This document shows, in pieces, positions 10,622 through 21,800 of a stretch of DNA of 64,000 bases. The DNA comes from Sebastes aleutianus (Eukaryota > Chordata > Actinopteri > Perciformes > Sebastidae): positions 4,241,373 through 4,305,372 of the forward strand of contig CAKAKS010000062.1 in the NCBI GenBank assembly GCA_916700875.1, written 5' to 3'. Position 1 is the stretch's first letter. The number at the start of each line of letters is the position of its first letter. The notes below the pieces were generated by a model. It ran no database searches and was not told the DNA's origin. It saw only the letters and a program-made list of their open reading frames with translations. The position numbers and the translations under genes were made by a program.

Positions 10622-10795
10622 TTAGTAGTGCTGTCCCTGATTTTTTTGTTTTCTCTCCCTGATGGTTGCTTCTTCTACTTTGTTTTTTAAAGCTTGGAGC
10701 TGTCTTATGCTAAAACTGCCAGTGCTTAGAAATCCACACTCGTTAACCCACACGTCAAGCTGGTCAATACTTTGTTTACCATATTTGGTGGACAT
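10622..10795 (-). pseudogene. Retroviral gag fragment: matrix N-terminus
   Basis: An ATG at 10793-10795 (minus strand) opens a 57-codon frame that ends in a stop at 10622-10624, only 6 bases before the next gag frame. It is the first long frame after the leader. Its position before the PPPY region is the only support for matrix; I see no membrane-targeting motif I could name (the second residue is not glycine). Confidence 0.5.
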
Positions 10796-11122
10796 AATTT
10801 GGATGTTAGGACATTAATTGAAGTGGAATATTACACTCATTTGAGTTTCCCTTTTTACTATGATTTGTACCCATCTTAAAAACTATTTCTCAAGATCTCT
10901 TCAATATCAATGTACTTTTATTTAGGGGTCGTGGATTATTTTAATCAAGATTTTGCTTAGAGATTTCTACGGGTGGTTATACCTTTATATACTTCAACTC
11001 CTACAGGTGATTATGCTTTAACTCCAGTAAGGTTTTACTTCTAAATACTCTTTCCCCCCCTCTTTTTTCTTTTTCCTCCAGTGTGTGATCAGTCCACTAG
11101 GTCAAAAAGAAAAAAGATAGCA

Positions 11123-11123
11123 A

Positions 11124-11195
<72 letters not shown>
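11123..11195. repeat. (ATT)n followed by (ATTT)n microsatellite
   Basis: About 15 ATT units run directly into about 7 ATTT units inside the proviral leader; a second short ATT run lies at 11254-11269. Confidence 0.95.
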
Positions 11196-11228
11196 CACTA
11201 TGTGTGATTACAGTGTATTTTATTCACT

Positions 11229-11419
11229 GAGTTCCCAGAACTCCTTCTACAATATTATTATTATTATTACACTATGTGTGATTACAGTGTATTTATTTAC
11301 TGAGTTCCCAGAACTCCTCCGAGTTCCCAGAACTCCTTGTGTATTTACACTTATACAAGAAAAACAGTGTATTGATGTTATCCCTCTGGTGAGTTTTCCC
11401 TCTGAGTTCCCAGAACTCC
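11229..11419. promoter_or_regulatory. Four copies of a STAT/GAS-like palindrome in the proviral leader
   Basis: GAGTTCCCAGAACTC occurs four times, with its core TTCCCAGAA at 11232-11240, 11305-11313, 11324-11332 and 11407-11415. The core matches TTCNNNGAA, the binding consensus of STAT dimers, and the 15-mer is a near-perfect inverted repeat. The first two copies sit in a longer duplicated unit beginning ACACTATGTGTGATTACAG. Function is inference only. Confidence 0.6.
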
Positions 11420-11819
11420 TTGGTACCGAAAAAGTGCTAGCCCGGGATTCTACAGCGGTCGTCTTACACCTGCCCTGTTGACACGTCTGTCACAACCACC
11501 CTCAAAGTGGGAGAATCCCTATCTTCATTCCCACAACAGCGCTTTATCCCCCTGTACAGATACTGTATCCCCCTGTACAGACGCCGTATGAATGAAATCT
11601 AACTTACCAGAAAGACAGAGTTGTTTTCAGCCACCTGGTTCTTTTGGATCACAGCGGTGAGCGAGACTTGGTCCTCCGGCGTCAGGCCCCCACTTCTACA
11701 CCCTTTTTATGGGGAGGTTGAGGTTAGAGTCCCGGACTCCAAGCCGTGCACGGTCTTTACCCTCGCACAGAGTTCCAGCGGTCCCGCTCACACGAGTGAT
11801 CCTGCCGACAACGCCAAAT

Positions 11820-12229
11820 TGTGGTGGCAGTTTCTGTAAAACAAGACACAAACTGTGGTCACAACCTGTCTTTCAAGTAAATTTAATAGAAGCACCTGCA
11901 GATGGACTCACGAGCACAGTTACAGAGTGAACTGAGGCAAGCAAGCCCTGAGTACAAAGAGTATAGAGTATTTATACAGTTTAAATCATAACACGAAGAT
12001 AAGTGCAAGGAATACAAAAAGAGGAACGAGAGAAAGTGTATGATTGCGTCAGCACACAGCAGACACCAGAGCATCACAAGTCATAAGTATCTCAGCAATC
12101 TGTTGTTTATGGCGACAGTGCCACTAAAATGTCAGGTCACTGTCTTATGGTGACGCAGCTGAACATGTGAAGCCTTGAGATAATCTAAAGATACACTTTC
12201 TTACAGCAGATATGAAAATTGCCATTACA
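11820..12229 (-). repeat. 5' LTR of the provirus
   Basis: 410 bp, with TG..CA ends as in the other LTR. Reading side by side I find no substitution, only the 3-base indel. The outer flank GCAT (12230-12233) matches the left flank. Confidence 0.95.
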
Positions 12230-12233
12230 GCAT

Positions 12234-13680
12234 ATAACAGAAATGTAGCATATAATAAAAAACTTTAAACTTCAAAATATAATACAAATATGGTGATTGT
12301 GGAAAGCAGCGATGTTTCATCTGAGGATTCTCATTTTTAGACCCATCTATATTTAAACATTTGGCAATTCACCTTCCATGGTCTGCAGATAACAGTCTGT
12401 GACCCCATCCATCTAAGAAAGCCTTTACCAGGCACAACAAAGGGACATTTTCTAATATCATATTTATTATTGTCTAAGCTTTTGTTTATTTTTTTTTCTG
12501 TATTGTGTGCAGTGATATTTTCTGTAAATCGTATGTCCCTTAGGTCTGGTGGTGATAAAAAGGCTGTTTCAACTTCACACTGCTAGGAATATAATTCTAA
12601 TGAAAAAATACAAAACCGTTTTTTTTTTAATTCATTTTTGTTCATGTTTATTTGTAGAATGTAAAATCCTCCTCAAGTCATTCAAACCCAAATTCCCAGT
12701 AATAACACTATGTCCTCAGTGATAGCTTTGGTCCCACTTCTAAAAGTTTGCTTTGATATATATATATAAATATATATATATACAGTATATTCCATTGGTA
12801 AAACATGGTCTCAACACAATATTATAGGAATTTGATCCAACCAAAGCTTATTAATATAATTATTATTACTTTATTATCAGTGAAAGTGAATAGGCAGACA
12901 TCAACAAAGTGAAGTTTATAGTATTGTATTTGTGTGTTTGACGTCGGATATAACATCATATATAAAACCTAAAACAAACACATGTAAAATGAATTGGGGG
13001 TTATGGACACAAAAGGAATCATAGTCCTGTTGTAACTTTTTTCACTAGCATAAATTATCTTTATTTAATAAATCATTCTAGAATACCACAACTATGAAAA
13101 ACATGTTGTTTTTATGGGGGCGTTCTCCTGGCTGAGTGACTTCATTTTCTTTCAGTCTGATGTGGTTTAAATGCGGAACTAAAAGGACTACCTGTGCTGT
13201 GGCAGTAAAGAATCTTATCACTGGACAAATCATTAACCACCGTCCACCGCTCACTAAAAGACAAGCCCTTAGTTTAAACAACAGCACGCTTACCTGAAAC
13301 TTCCTTCTTCTGATCACACGTCAACTCAGAAACAAAACTCATGTCCACTCTGTCTGTGCACACGCTTTAATAGTGATTAATAATGATCATCCATTCTCTA
13401 CCCCACAGACCGCAGAGAGCCTGCCCTACGCTGTCTGCAGCTGTCTCCAGTTGATGCTCAACTTTTTTTTACTATTTGTGTGTTTAATGTGAAATTATTA
13501 TTGATTGATGATGATATCTGGAAAATGTGTTGTTGAGTCTTTATTACGTACTTTATTAAAATGTATATATTTTCCTAATAAATGTTATGTTTGTAATCAG
13601 TATGGCAGCATCCATTCAGTCTGTTTGAGATCAAGAGACGTTACTATTACAAAATACACACATTACAATTTTAGGACAGA
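12234..13680. other. Intergenic DNA, no gene recognised
   Basis: AT-rich, with a TATA-type microsatellite at 12757-12790 and scattered short frames. Nothing recognisable on either strand. Confidence 0.5.
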
Positions 13681-13685
13681 CTTAC

Positions 13686-14411
13686 AGTGTCTTATTCTCC
13701 ACCCAGTGTCTTATTTTCCATCCAGTGTCTTATTCTCCACCCAGTGTTTTATTCTTCTATCCAGTGTCGTATTCTCCATCCAGTGTCTATTCTTATATCC
13801 AGTGTCTTATTCTTCTATCCAGTGTCTTATTCTCCATCCAGTGTCTTATTCTCAATCCAGTGTCTTATTCTCCACCCAGTGTTTTATTCTTCTATCCAGT
13901 GTCTTATTCTCCATCCAGTGTCTTATTCTTCTATCCAGTGTCTTATTCTTCTATCCAGTGTCTTATTCTTCTATCCAGTGTCTTATTCTCCATCCAGTGT
14001 CTTATTCTTCTATCCAGTGTCTTATTCTCCATCCAGTGTCTTATTCTCCACCCAATGTCTTATTCTCCACCCAGTGTCTTATTCACCACCCAATGTCTTA
14101 TTCTTCACCCAATGTCTTATTCACCACCCAATGTCTTATTCTCCACCCAGTGTCTTATTCTCCATCCAGTGTCTTATTCTCCACCCAATGTCTTATTCTC
14201 CACCCAATGTCTTATTCTCCACCCAGTGTCTTATTCACCACCCAATGTCTTATTCTCCACCCTATGTCTTATTCACCACCCAATGTCTTATTCTCCACCC
14301 AGTGTCTTATTCTCCACCCAATGTCTTATTCTCCACCCAGTGTCTTATTCTCCACCCAATGTCTTATTCACCACCCAGTGTCTTATTCTCCACCCAGTGT
14401 CTTATGGGGCT
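13686..14411. repeat. 19-bp minisatellite, about 38 units
   Basis: The unit is CCAGTGTCTTATTCTCCAC with variants. Left-hand units favour TCTATCCAG and CCATCCAG; right-hand units favour CACCCAATG and CACCACCCA. Because 19 is not a multiple of three and the unit lacks stops in all plus frames, three overlapping long frames (up to 349 codons) run through it. These encode Ser/Tyr/Leu-rich repetitive strings and are artefacts. Confidence 0.95.
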
Positions 14412-14631
14412 CCTCAGCGGTACACCCATGGTCCTATACATGTTTTCTATTTATATGCTACCATTGGGTCACATCATCAGTCAGAACAATATTTCCTGCC
14501 GATTGTATGCAGACAATATGCAGTTTTATCTTTATATTAATCCTAACAACCTGAGCAGACAGTTGATTTTTCATGACTGCATTTATGTCATCCAACACTT
14601 CCTTCAGTTGAATGTCAACAGAAACATTTAA
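14412..14631 (+). mobile_element. L2/CR1-like LINE reverse transcriptase fragment
   Basis: Directly after the minisatellite, the frame ending at 14631 reads FSIYMLPLGHIIS then ISCRLYADNMQFYL. This matches the conserved LINE pattern FSLYMLPLG..YADDTQ around the reverse transcriptase active site, except that the second aspartate of YADD is changed to N. The preceding GAPQ block is in another frame, so at least one frameshift is present. Only about 70 residues survive; the element is dead. L2/Maui is the likely group. Confidence 0.75.
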
Positions 14632-16590
14632 TTAGTAACTTCCTGGTTAGAATACTGTTATACACTTTTCTTTGGCAGGTCTAATCAATATTTTATACTA
14701 ACAACGTATCAAATGACAGTGTGAAAACAATGTGAAAGGGGTTGCTCGTAGTGACGAACCTCCAGAGAATCACCTGAATCTGTAGCTCCACTCGGCTTTA
14801 CAGTGAGTTTCTGCTAATTACTTAACTGTCCAGCCCACAACATGACTGTTCTGGTTCGCTCTCACTGGTCTCATGGTGTCATTTTCGGCCAAAGCAGGCA
14901 GGTCTTTTTAGCAAAAAAAGTTTTGATAAGCCCACTGTACACTACCTGCCCAGCAGCAAACAGCAGACAGACACAGCTAGACAGTAGCTGGTGAACACTG
15001 TGGAGCATTTAGCAGCTAAAGAGACATATATTTCCCTCAGGCATTGGTGGAGACCAAAAACAGAGCTAAAAGAGAGAGAATATTGGACTTACTCCATCAG
15101 GTGGACAAAAACACCACTCCAAATGAATAATAATGTCGCTTATAACTGCTGGATGTGTTAATAACCAACAGCTTGCTAACAAATTCCCCAAATCCACTTA
15201 AAAGGTGATATGTCAATGTTGTGTTCACAACTTGTTTCTGCTGCCTCCAAGTAGCCAAAAACATCTGTCACTGAAGGTTTAAGTAATTCCCACAGGTGTC
15301 AGCTCTACATCAATATCAGTCATAATAGCTGGTAATTACAACTACGCAAGGGAGTCACAATGGATACCAAAAAGCCTACACCACCTTACAAATCATGTAG
15401 TATACTTTTTTTGTGGCCTGATGAAAAAAACATGCTTTTAAACTTTCTTAACTTGTATTTGAGTAAAATAAAAACATTAGGATATACGACAGAAGACACA
15501 CCCTTCAGGTAGTCCATAGAGCAGGAGCGGCTTCTTCTGTGATAAAAGCAGTAAATGTATGGATGTATGGTTCAGGCTACCAGGTTTATGCTGTGACCTT
15601 GACCTTATTAAAGACCATGATTATGATTTCTATATTATGTTACTGGTTAGTTGAGACCTACTGATCCTTCTGGATACTTTAAGTTGTTGCAGCAGCCAAC
15701 AGGTTACAGCGGGGAAAGCTGAATATAAATATATAATGTAATCAATGAATGTGCACTGGTGGCTGACTTAGTTTCGGTGAGCAGAATATCATACTGCTGT
15801 GTGTAGCTGGCAGCAGGCTTCCTTGTTCCCACCCATGTTGATAACAAGCCTCAGCGTCTAACCTTTGGAACCAGTTGGTTTTATTGTACTGCTGTTTCCT
15901 CTGACTGTAGCTGTGCACTTCTTCCAATACTACTGATTCTACAACTACTGCCGAGTCCCATTCAACCACTTTCAATGTTGAAGGGGGGATAAACAGGTTA
16001 ACTTTGACAACTTCATCATTGGTTCCAAAGGTGGTAAATATGTCCCTTACTTAACACATCAAAATAATTTTGCCTTACATGAAAGGAAGGAAAACAAGTA
16101 CTCAATCAGTGTCACAAAAAGGGACAAAATAGATGAGCTTGAAAAAGGTATGAGATGAGTAATGGGAGTTTTACAGGATGAGGCACAATGAAACCCATAG
16201 GGCAGAGAACTGATGCACTACTGTTCATGACTTACTGTAAAAGGCAGGGCCATATAGCTAGTATTTTGGAAATACTGAGGTCATGAGCCCCCATCTGGTA
16301 CATGGTACATGATAGATAAATCAATGGCCGCACATCTCACCAGAAACTTTATCAAAAAATGATCAAATTTGAGTTTGAATGAATTTCTGAACTTACTTTA
16401 AAACCACACATAGATCATGTTATAAAGAGTGTTAGCTTTGGTATAGGTTTCCTGTGTCACTCCAGACATGACATGTCAGAAAGAATATCACTTTACAACT
16501 TATGTTAAATACTGGACGATGCTGGAACTGTTTATCAAAATACCTATAAAAAAAAAAAAAAAAGAATCTTTTCCCTCTCAATGTCATCGA
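14632..16590. other. Intergenic DNA with one interspersed repeat
   Basis: No gene recognised. The segment at about 14880-15130 (with TACACTACCTGCCCAGCAGC and GACACAGCTAG) is an inverted copy of 57240-57440, showing it is an interspersed repeat. A poly-A run sits at 16547-16564. Confidence 0.5.
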
Positions 16591-16594
16591 TGAT

Positions 16595-16690
16595 TCAAGT
16601 CAAGTCAAGTCAATTTTATTTGCATAGCCCAAAATCACAAATCACAAACTTGCCTCAGGCGGCTTTACAATCTGTTCAGGATACGACACA
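16595..16690. repeat. L2-type LINE 3' tail copy
   Basis: TCAAGTCAAGTCAATTTTATT, then CATAGCCCAAAATCACAAA and GCCTCAGGCGGCTTTACA, is the common teleost repeat tail associated with L2/Maui 3' ends. Similar tails occur at 21325-21400 and 56313-56400. Confidence 0.6.
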
Positions 16691-16719
16691 ACTTTCAGTT
16701 TACTTTTTATGTACTTATC

Positions 16720-17435
16720 AGAGATATACTTAACAAGATTATACTTGGCTTATACTGACAAGTATACAGAAAAGTCTAAGTCTACTTGGCTTATACTGAT
16801 AAGTTTACAGAAAAGTACATTTGGTTAATGCTTACTTTTTGATAGAGTAGCCTGTTAGAGTGAGTGAGAGTTTGTAAATGTATGTTTTGATACGAATTTA
16901 CTTCAATTCATCAAGGTTTTTCTATGTTTTTCCATTCTCCGTTCACTGTGGAGGCATGTGAGAAAAACTTATTTTCACTCTTTTTCATCACAAAACATCA
17001 AGTCAAATAGCAAAAGTCTCCTTATGTTATACATAAATCACTGGCTAAGTACTATCAGTTAAAGAAAACTTACAAGTATACTTTCAGTAAAAACTATTAA
17101 ACTAGTAGTTTACTGAGAGTACTCTAAAGTGTACTTTCATAAACTAAAACGTGGGCTACACATATAGTAAACCAACAGTATAGCTATAAGTTCACTTGTA
17201 GTATAGTTGTGTTCTCAAAGTTTACTATTCTTACACTTAAAGTACACTTAAAAGTATACTTTTAGAAACTAAAAAGTGGGCCAATTTAGTCCCAAGAAGT
17301 ATTGAAGTAGTACACTTACAAGTATACTACTAGTACATTGTTATTAGTATACTTACTACATAAAGTATTCTTGGGAAATATACTTAACCTTTACTTAAGT
17401 TTACTTCATAATAATAACTTGAAGTATACTACGTT
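16720..17435. repeat. AGTATAC-rich repeat region
   Basis: Dense variants of AAGTATACTT, AGTACACTT and GTATACTTAA, many self-complementary. A 40-bp direct duplication (ACTTGGCTTATACTGA at 16743 and 16783) starts the region. The centre (16905-16990) instead resembles the inverted element near 22640, with GTGGAGGCATGTGAGAAAAAC. Probably nested non-autonomous elements. Confidence 0.6.
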
Positions 17436-18847
17436 TTCGTAAGGGGAGGTGGAGGACCAGCCTCTCAAAGGCAGGCTGGGATGGACCGCATGTGTGTGAT
17501 GCAAATTGAGAAATATAAAATGTTGACAATAAGTCTTGTTGTAAGAAAGCATAATTTTTTCATTTTACTATCTTACGATTGTAAAATATAGAATATATAT
17601 AAAATATATATTTCAGACATCCCAGGTATGATTAGTCTCAAACTGCACGACTAGAGCCTCAAAATGTCTCCTCCAACTGTTTCTTTTTCTAAAGCTGCTG
17701 TGTGTAGGATTTGAAAATATCACTTAGGCGACTCCTAGTGGTAGTATGAAAAAAAGACAGTGCACTCAGCTACGTATTGGTACATAAGCAGCCTATTACC
17801 CTGATATGTAGCCCCTTTTTTATATAGTCTATCAGCCTGGAGCAGTAAAACGAGATCCCTCATTCAGAAAATGTCACCACTTCATATGCAATCTATTGAA
17901 GGTTTGTGTGAAACATGATCCTGTGGAAATAAGTTTAGACCTTGTCATTGACATAATCGACATCGACAAAGAGGGAGAAGTGGGACAAGCGGTGTATTTG
18001 ATGATTCAGCAGCCCCACACCACATTAATTTTGGGGTTGTCCTCATTCTCTTATTGTTTGATTTCTCCAGATGTATTCATTACAACATGTGTGTTCATTT
18101 TTCATACTTCATTCATTTATTGGATATGTCCATGTTTGGTTTTATGATGTCTGTAATCAAAATGGTTAAAGATTCAAGATTCAAGCCCCTTATTGTTATT
18201 GTGTAGTACAACGAAATTAGATTGTGACAATCCCAGAGGTGCTAAAAAAGATAATACATAAAAAAAAGAGATAGTGCCATATAAATATTAAAAAAATATA
18301 TTTATAAAAGATAATACAATATAAAATATAAAAATACAATATGTATATTGATGAGATGACAGTTTTGCCAGATGACAGTTTTGCCAGATTATTGCTCAAG
18401 GGTAACAGTAAACATTTGTTTGGCTTGGTCACAAAAAGTGTGTGCTTCTAAAGGGTTTAAAGACTCTCCGTTTATAGTTTCATCCCTGAAGCAGAGAATC
18501 ACACACTTGTTGGCCGACCGGAACCTATTGCGGTATGAGTCGAGCTCATGGGGAAGACTTTGAATGCGGCACCGGTGTCCCGTATTCACTTCCGTAAACA
18601 AGCGGTTCTCTTCCTCCTGTGAACACATGGGCTTAATATTTACTGCTTAGTCAGGCAGTTACTTTCAAAACACTGTAATAACTCTACAAAAATAATTAAC
18701 GTTGTCCTTAAACACTCGACTGTTAATGACTTTACCGGATAAACATGAAACCAGACCGTCTTTTCCTCCTCCGCTGGATCTCTTAGTGTAAAGACAGCTG
18801 ACGTTAGATTAACAGCAGCGGTAATGTCTGACTGAGCGCAGTGAAAC
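17436..18847. other. Region upstream of rrn3
   Basis: No gene recognised. At 18170-18240 the sequence TTATTGTTATTGTGTAGTAC with AACGAAATTAGATTG is a common teleost interspersed repeat tail. The last 250 bases before the rrn3 start are more GC-rich and should hold its promoter and 5' UTR, with no obvious TATA box. Confidence 0.45.
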
Positions 18848-21800
18848 ATGGAGATAGACTCTCGGGACTTCTTGAACTCTCCTCCCGTTAAGACGGTCAG
18901 GTTTGGGGGCAGCGTTGTGGAAACATTGGCTAAACACAAACAGGTGAGTGGCAACATGTCAGTTTACTTTTATATTGGCTAAATTACAAATTACAAGTTA
19001 TCACTGGGGCAGTGGTGACCTAAAGGTTAGAGAAGCGAGCTTGAGACCGGAAGGTCGCTGGTTCAATACCCCGGACCGGCAAGATAAATCTGGGTGGGGA
19101 AAGTGAAAAAGCACCTCCCTCATTATCACCACTGAGGTGCCCTTGAGCAAGGCACCAGCAGATCAGACTGTGGTTGTACTGGGCAGCTTCCAGGTGTGAA
19201 TGTGTAACTGGGTGAATGTGAGCAGGGAGTTCCTGAAAAAGAGAGCATTGCTCTCAGTGAGCCTCCCCCTGAATAAATAAAGATTAAAAAAATGCTGTTT
19301 AAAGACTGTATTTATTGAAGTGATGTTCGGTAACGTTAACCATTTGAACACTGACATCTCTGAAAGGTGTTAATGATAAATGAGGACGTTATGTTAACAA
19401 GGACAGCGTGAACTGGTCGGCAGTTTAACGTGTGTGATTTGCTGTTTGTCTTCTTGTTTTGAAGGGAGACTCGAGTGACTACGAACTGCTGAAACATCAG
19501 CTGGCTGATCCCGAGATTAAGGTACAGTGGAGCATTACAGTGTGGATCTGTGTAATAACAGTAAGCAAAGTCATGTTTGGCAAGTTTTAACATTTAAAGC
19601 TTCAGTAGGCAGAATATATTTCTGGCATCATTGGGCAAAAATTCCATAATAACCTTTCAGCATATTGATTCAAGTGTTGTGAGAGAAAACTAGACTTCTG
19701 CTCCTCCTCATGGCTCTGTTTTCAGACTTTAGAAAATCTAGCCCGTGACGGGAGACTTTGATCAATCAGAGGTTATTTCAGAGAGAGAGCGTTCCTATTG
19801 GCTGTGCTCCAACTGGTGGGCGGTGTTTGGTATTTCCTCAACAGATCTCAACATGGCTGCCGGGTCACAAACTTTCTCATTTTACAGCTAAACAGTACAC
19901 TACAAGATGTTTCTGAGAACATTTGAGGAGAGAAATAGGCATTAACGTAACATAATATTGATTCATATTTGATCAGCGCTGCCTAGTTTGACCGTTTGAT
20001 CGGAGTTTGCGAGTCATTGACAGTAACAAGTAGATTGTAGATATCTGAAATGGGAGCTCTTCCTAGTAAGATTCTATTGCAGATATCCAGAATGTTCATT
20101 CTAGATATCAAAAATGCAATTGTGGATATCTCGAATTGAAAGCCTAATGCACATGAATAGAAACAAGTAACGTGATTTGTCCTAGAGAGAATGATGTTGT
20201 GGATATCTGAAATGTTCTCTATGACTAGGAAGAATTGAATTACAGATATCTGCAATATATATCCAGTCTAGCTTTTAAATGTTAAAACAGCTCACCATGT
20301 GTCATGTGAGTTTGTTCATAGTGAGCTCTCTCCTCTGACAGGATGCTCAGATCATCAACTGGCTACAGGAATTTCGGAGTTCTGTGACACAGCTAACAAA
20401 AGACCATGAACAGCTCATCTATACTATCTTGGTGAGTATGAAAAGACAAGTGGGTGATAGATAGTTTGAACGGTGCTTATTGTAGCTCATCATATTCCAC
20501 TGCATGGGGGTAGATAAACCACCACGAGGGCCTTGTGAACCAGTTAGTCGATAGAAAACAAATGAGCAACTATTTTGATTATTGATTAATCAATCAAACT
20601 CTCCGCTGGTCGTGTGTGTGTTTGTGTTTTTCTAGAGGCTTCCATGGGTGGGCCGGAGCCAGGCTGTGGTGGAGGAGTACATGGCCTTCCTCGGTAACCT
20701 GGTCTCAGCACAGACTGTCTACCTGTGTGCCTGCCTCAAGATGGTGGTCTCCCACTTCACTCCCAGTAGGTTCCCCTGACGGCCGGTACAAGAATCCAAA
20801 GTTTATACAGTAAAATACGGAATTCAAGCTCTCACAGTGGTGTCAAAGTAGCTAAGTAATGTTGGTTATCTTAACGTCACTAGTCTGTTGCCTGACTGTC
20901 AGTTTGGTGTGAGTTCACATCTGAAGGCATGAAGGATGAACAGTAGCCGTATAATGCGTTTGCTGTATCCCACCGTCAGTGACTCATGGAGAAATAACAC
21001 GTGTGTTTGTTTCCAGAGAGAGTGACCATCTGCGAAGGAGGGGTCGATATCTCCGATTCAGATGATGAAGATGAAAGTAGGTGCCCTCATCCTCAAATTC
21101 TCGGACTGAATACAAATAATTGAATGACGAATGTTAAATACAAACTCTCTACTTCCCCTTTTGATTTGTTAAGACCTCCCCAGAAACTTTAATCAGTGCC
21201 ACCAGGCGCTGCAGCTCATCACCAGATACGTTCCATCGTAAGTCACTTATTCTTCTTCTTCTTGTCTTAGTAGGAATGTTTTTACCCATCGGAAGTAAAG
21301 ATTTACCTGTACACTTTGGTTATGTTCAATTCAATTTATTTTCATATAGTGTCAAATCATAACAGAAGTTATCTCAAGACAGGTTGAGAGACAGAGAGAC
21401 AGAGAGACAGAGACAGAGAGAGAGAGATGCACAGCAAACACAATAATAGTACAACAGCTATAATAATAATAGAAATAGGACTAATAATAATCAATAGCGG
21501 TGGATATGATACAGTGATAATAGTAACAGCAGTAATAATAATAGCAATACAAATGCTACTAATAATAATAGCAGTGATAGTATCAGCAATATTAATATAA
21601 ATAAGGCTGATAATGATAGTAGCAGTGGGTGTGAAGCATGGCCGCGGTAGTAAAGTAAAGTGCAGACAGCTCTAGTATCAATAATTAAAAATAAATAAAA
21701 AACAACAGCATTACTGAAAAACCAATGAACATTTTTACTTTGACCGGCTACTGTCAGTTATTATTACTGTGGATCATTGTTTTTAAAAATGCTGTCTAGC

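Larger units (their letters stand above)
10796..11819 (-). other. Proviral leader between 5' LTR and gag
   Basis: About 1 kb of non-coding internal sequence. It holds an (ATT)n/(ATTT)n expansion at 11123-11195 and the four palindromic repeats annotated separately. Next to the LTR (11800-11817) the minus strand reads TGGCGTTGTCGGCAGGAT two bases after the LTR edge. A TGG start and 18-base length fit a primer binding site complementary to a tRNA 3' end. I cannot name the tRNA with confidence. Confidence 0.6.
7414..12229 (-). mobile_element. Endogenous retrovirus, class I-like, internally deleted provirus
   Basis: A 4.8-kb provirus on the minus strand. Two near-identical LTRs of 413 and 410 bp flank about 4.0 kb of internal sequence, shorter than a complete 7-8 kb simple retrovirus. 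Both outer edges carry GCAT (7410-7413 and 12230-12233), the 4-bp target duplication typical of gamma/epsilon-type integrases. In viral order the interior contains: a long leader, remnants of gag (matrix start, PPPY late motif, nucleocapsid region), a protease end, an integrase C-terminus, an env leader, and an env transmembrane end. Reverse transcriptase, RNase H, the integrase core and most of surface Env are missing. The frames are broken by stops and shifts, so the copy cannot be autonomous. It is unrelated to the neighbouring host genes. Confidence 0.93.

Noticed and set aside
13686..14411. Regular repeats resembling a CRISPR array
   Set aside because: The units are directly tandem with no spacers, and the host is a vertebrate.
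13505..14631. Three long overlapping plus-strand frames (349, 314 and 271 codons)
   Set aside because: They are the 19-bp minisatellite read in three registers; the products are Ser/Tyr/Leu repeats with no domain.
19005..19080. tRNA gene
   Set aside because: A and B boxes are present, but the cloverleaf does not close and the sequence continues into a SINE body with an A-rich tail.
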